A stretch of 64,000 bases of DNA from Ureibacillus chungkukjangi. Its GTDB lineage: Bacteria; Bacillota; Bacilli; Bacillales_A; Planococcaceae. This document shows, in pieces, positions 62,572 through 64,000 of this stretch (position 1 is its first letter; each line of letters opens with the position of its first letter). Position numbers and translations under genes: made by a program. Location: NCBI RefSeq assembly GCF_003217295.1, contig NZ_QJTJ01000010.1, forward strand, positions 1-64,000. Direction: 5' to 3'. Below the pieces are notes generated by a model. It was not told the origin of the DNA. It saw nothing but the letters and a program-made list of their open reading frames with translations, and did not search any database.

Positions 62572-63645
62572 GTGACATATATGATAATTACCGGGCTACT
62601 TTGTGGTGCATTATTAGGCTTCGTTATGCAAAGAGGTCGTTTTTGTTTAACAGGTGGGTTCCGTGATATGTATATAGCAAAAAATAACCGCATGTTTTAC
62701 GCGCTGCTAATTGCGATTGCCGTACAAAGTGTCGGTGTATTTTTACTTATAGATTTAGGTGTATTCGAATACTCTGCTGGTTCTTTACCAATTCTTTCGG
62801 TCATTATTGGATCGTTTATTTTCGGAATTGGGATTATTCTAGCAGGTGGCTGTGCAACAGGTACTTGGTATCGTGCTGGGGAAGGCTTAATCGGTAGCTG
62901 GATTGCATTAGCAGGTTATATGTTAATGAGCACGATGATGAAGTCTGGTGTTTTTGCACCGTTTAATCAACAGGCACAGGCAACTGCTGTAATGCCAACA
63001 AACTCTATTGCAGAAACATTTGGCATTAACCATTGGGTAATCATTATTCCATTTGTTGCGATAGTAGGATTTATTGTTTTTAAACAATTAACAAAACCAA
63101 AAGTTGTAGTTCCATCATTAAAACCAAAACGTACAGGGTTAGCCCATATTTTATTTGAAAAACGTTGGCATCCTTTTGTAACGGCTACATTAATCGGTGT
63201 TATTGCTTTAATAGCTTGGCCATTAAGTGCAGCAACTGGTCGTGTGTTTGGTTTAGGTATTACAACACCATCAGCTAATATTCTGCAATATTTAACTACA
63301 GGTGATTCGGGCTTCATTAACTGGGGCGTATTCTTAGTACTAGGTATTTTTGCAGGATCATTTATTGCGGCTAAGGCAAGTAAAGAATTCCGTTTTAGAA
63401 TGCCAGATGTAAAAACAGGGATTAATAGCTTTGTTGGCGGTAATTTAATGGGTGTTGGTGCAAGTCTTGCTGGAGGCTGTTCAATCGGGAATGGCTTAGT
63501 AATGACGGCAATGATGACATGGCAGGGGTGGATTGGTCTAGTATTCATGATTTTAGGTACTTGGACAGCATCATACTTTGTTTTTGTACGCCCACGCCAA
63601 AAAGCAAAGGCTCAAAAACTAAGAGAGCAAGTAACACCTGCATAA
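62572..63645 (+). CDS. YeeE/YedE-family (TsuA-like) sulfur transporter
   Basis: 357-residue membrane protein with about nine to ten helices and two repeats: GFVMQRGRFCLTGGFRDMY with the conserved cysteine, GGCATGTWYRAGEG, and later GGCSIGNGLV. These cysteine-containing loops line the pore of thiosulfate or sulfur-compound importers. GTG 62572 is seven bases after AAGGAG; a TTG at 62554 lies before the ribosome site. A TusA-like sulfurtransferase gene follows after 21 bp, the usual partner, so both act in uptake and handing-on of reduced sulfur. Confidence 0.92.
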   Translation: MTYMIITGLLCGALLGFVMQRGRFCLTGGFRDMYIAKNNRMFYALLIAIAVQSVGVFLLIDLGVFEYSAGSLPILSVIIGSFIFGIGIILAGGCATGTWYRAGEGLIGSWIALAGYMLMSTMMKSGVFAPFNQQAQATAVMPTNSIAETFGINHWVIIIPFVAIVGFIVFKQLTKPKVVVPSLKPKRTGLAHILFEKRWHPFVTATLIGVIALIAWPLSAATGRVFGLGITTPSANILQYLTTGDSGFINWGVFLVLGIFAGSFIAAKASKEFRFRMPDVKTGINSFVGGNLMGVGASLAGGCSIGNGLVMTAMMTWQGWIGLVFMILGTWTASYFVFVRPRQKAKAQKLREQVTPA

Positions 63646-63666
63646 AAAATTTGAGGAGGAAATGAA

Positions 63667-63891
63667 ATGCAAAAAACATTAGAAGTAAAAGGAATGGTTT
63701 GCCCATTTCCTTTAATCGAAGCTCAAAATGCAATCGAGGACATGAACTCAGGCGACGTACTTGTAGTTGAATTTGACTGTACACAAGGAACAGAGTCAAT
63801 TCCAACTTGGGCAGCAGAAGCTGGTCATACTGTAACGAACTTTGAGCAATTAGACGAAGCAGCTTGGACGATTTCAATTCAAAAGAGATAA
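63667..63891 (+). CDS. TusA-family sulfurtransferase
   Basis: 74 residues, the usual TusA/SirA size, with the conserved CPxP motif (MVCPFPLIEAQNAI, cysteine at residue 12) that carries sulfur as a persulfide. Preceded by GAGGAGGAAATGAA. Partner of the YeeE-type transporter just upstream. Confidence 0.95.
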   Translation: MQKTLEVKGMVCPFPLIEAQNAIEDMNSGDVLVVEFDCTQGTESIPTWAAEAGHTVTNFEQLDEAAWTISIQKR

Positions 63892-63898
63892 TTATAGT

Positions 63899-63953
63899 TA
63901 AACACCGCTTGAAGCGAAGCGCCATTGGCATTCGAACAAAGCGGTGTTTTTTA
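63899..63953 (+). terminator. Terminator of the YeeE-TusA operon
   Basis: Arms AAACACCGCTT and AAGCGGTGTTT with a long loop and T run. The sequence from here to the window end shows no further feature. Confidence 0.88.
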
Positions 63954-64000
63954 GTTGGTATTCACCTTATTGTCACCTCAAAATTTAAATAATTTTAACA

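Noticed and set aside
62967-63548. Minus-strand frame of 193 codons opposite the YeeE-type gene
   Set aside because: Shadow of a membrane-protein gene; no start signal and no family pattern.

Overview
The window (about 37-38% GC by eye) looks like a chromosomal segment of a low-GC Gram-positive, spore-former-type bacterium of the order Bacillales. The evidence is the rRNA 3' end and Bacillus-type 5S rRNA, strong AGGAGG ribosome sites with many TTG/GTG starts, a seven-gene Mrp antiporter operon, bacterial nitric oxide synthase, a guanine riboswitch on xpt-pbuX, PerR- and Fur-box-like sites and a YtrA-type operon. A Planococcaceae genus such as Lysinibacillus or Solibacillus is my best guess, but this is inference. 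I see no prophage, insertion sequence, CRISPR array or tRNA gene.

Layout. 1-430: end of an rRNA operon (23S end, 5S, terminators). 430-5750: a LytTR regulator divergent from the glyoxylate shunt genes aceA and aceB, then an alanine-glyoxylate-type aminotransferase. 5768-12419: an oligopeptide ABC transporter whose four proteins all have unusual architecture: a circularly permuted binding protein, two permeases with added N-terminal domains and a fused double ATPase. 12555-23830: adenine deaminase, a glycosyltransferase, a YkvA-like protein, a secreted transglutaminase-like protein, an argininosuccinate-lyase paralogue coupled to a sugar-kinase-like gene, a GNAT/EamA pair, a PfkB kinase, DUF421 and universal-stress-type proteins. 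24144-29939: mrpABCDEFG. 30178-32960: a YtrA-type GntR regulator with its own operator, an ABC ATPase and two membrane proteins. 32986-39055: metallophosphoesterase, acetyltransferase, AlaX editing protein, and a BMP lipoprotein paired with a chemoreceptor. 39133-47569: mostly small or poorly known genes, one apparently broken by an amber codon, plus a class III CoA-transferase. 47766-56966: AEC transporter, catalase, nitric oxide synthase, Mrr-like nuclease, MFS and amino-acid permeases. 57100-59314: guanine riboswitch-xpt-pbuX. 59363-63891: fructokinase, fumarase, a Fur-box-controlled small RNA candidate, and a YeeE/TusA sulfur pair.

Two signals are not explained by ordinary genes. First, three intergenic arrays (34450-34946, 50778-51014, 60406-60695) share one exact geometry: an 11-nt arm, 7-nt loop, 11-nt arm and 23-nt spacer, period 52 bp. 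The arm sequences differ between arrays yet stay largely self-complementary, with a compensatory pair change visible in the second array. Second, the minus strand at about 62272-62360 carries a TTGACA/TATCAT promoter overlapped by a perfect 19-bp Fur box, a stem-loop presenting CCCC and a terminator-like hairpin: the layout of an FsrA-like iron-sparing small RNA just upstream of fumC.

The permuted transporter at 5768-12419 is the strongest protein-level novelty.
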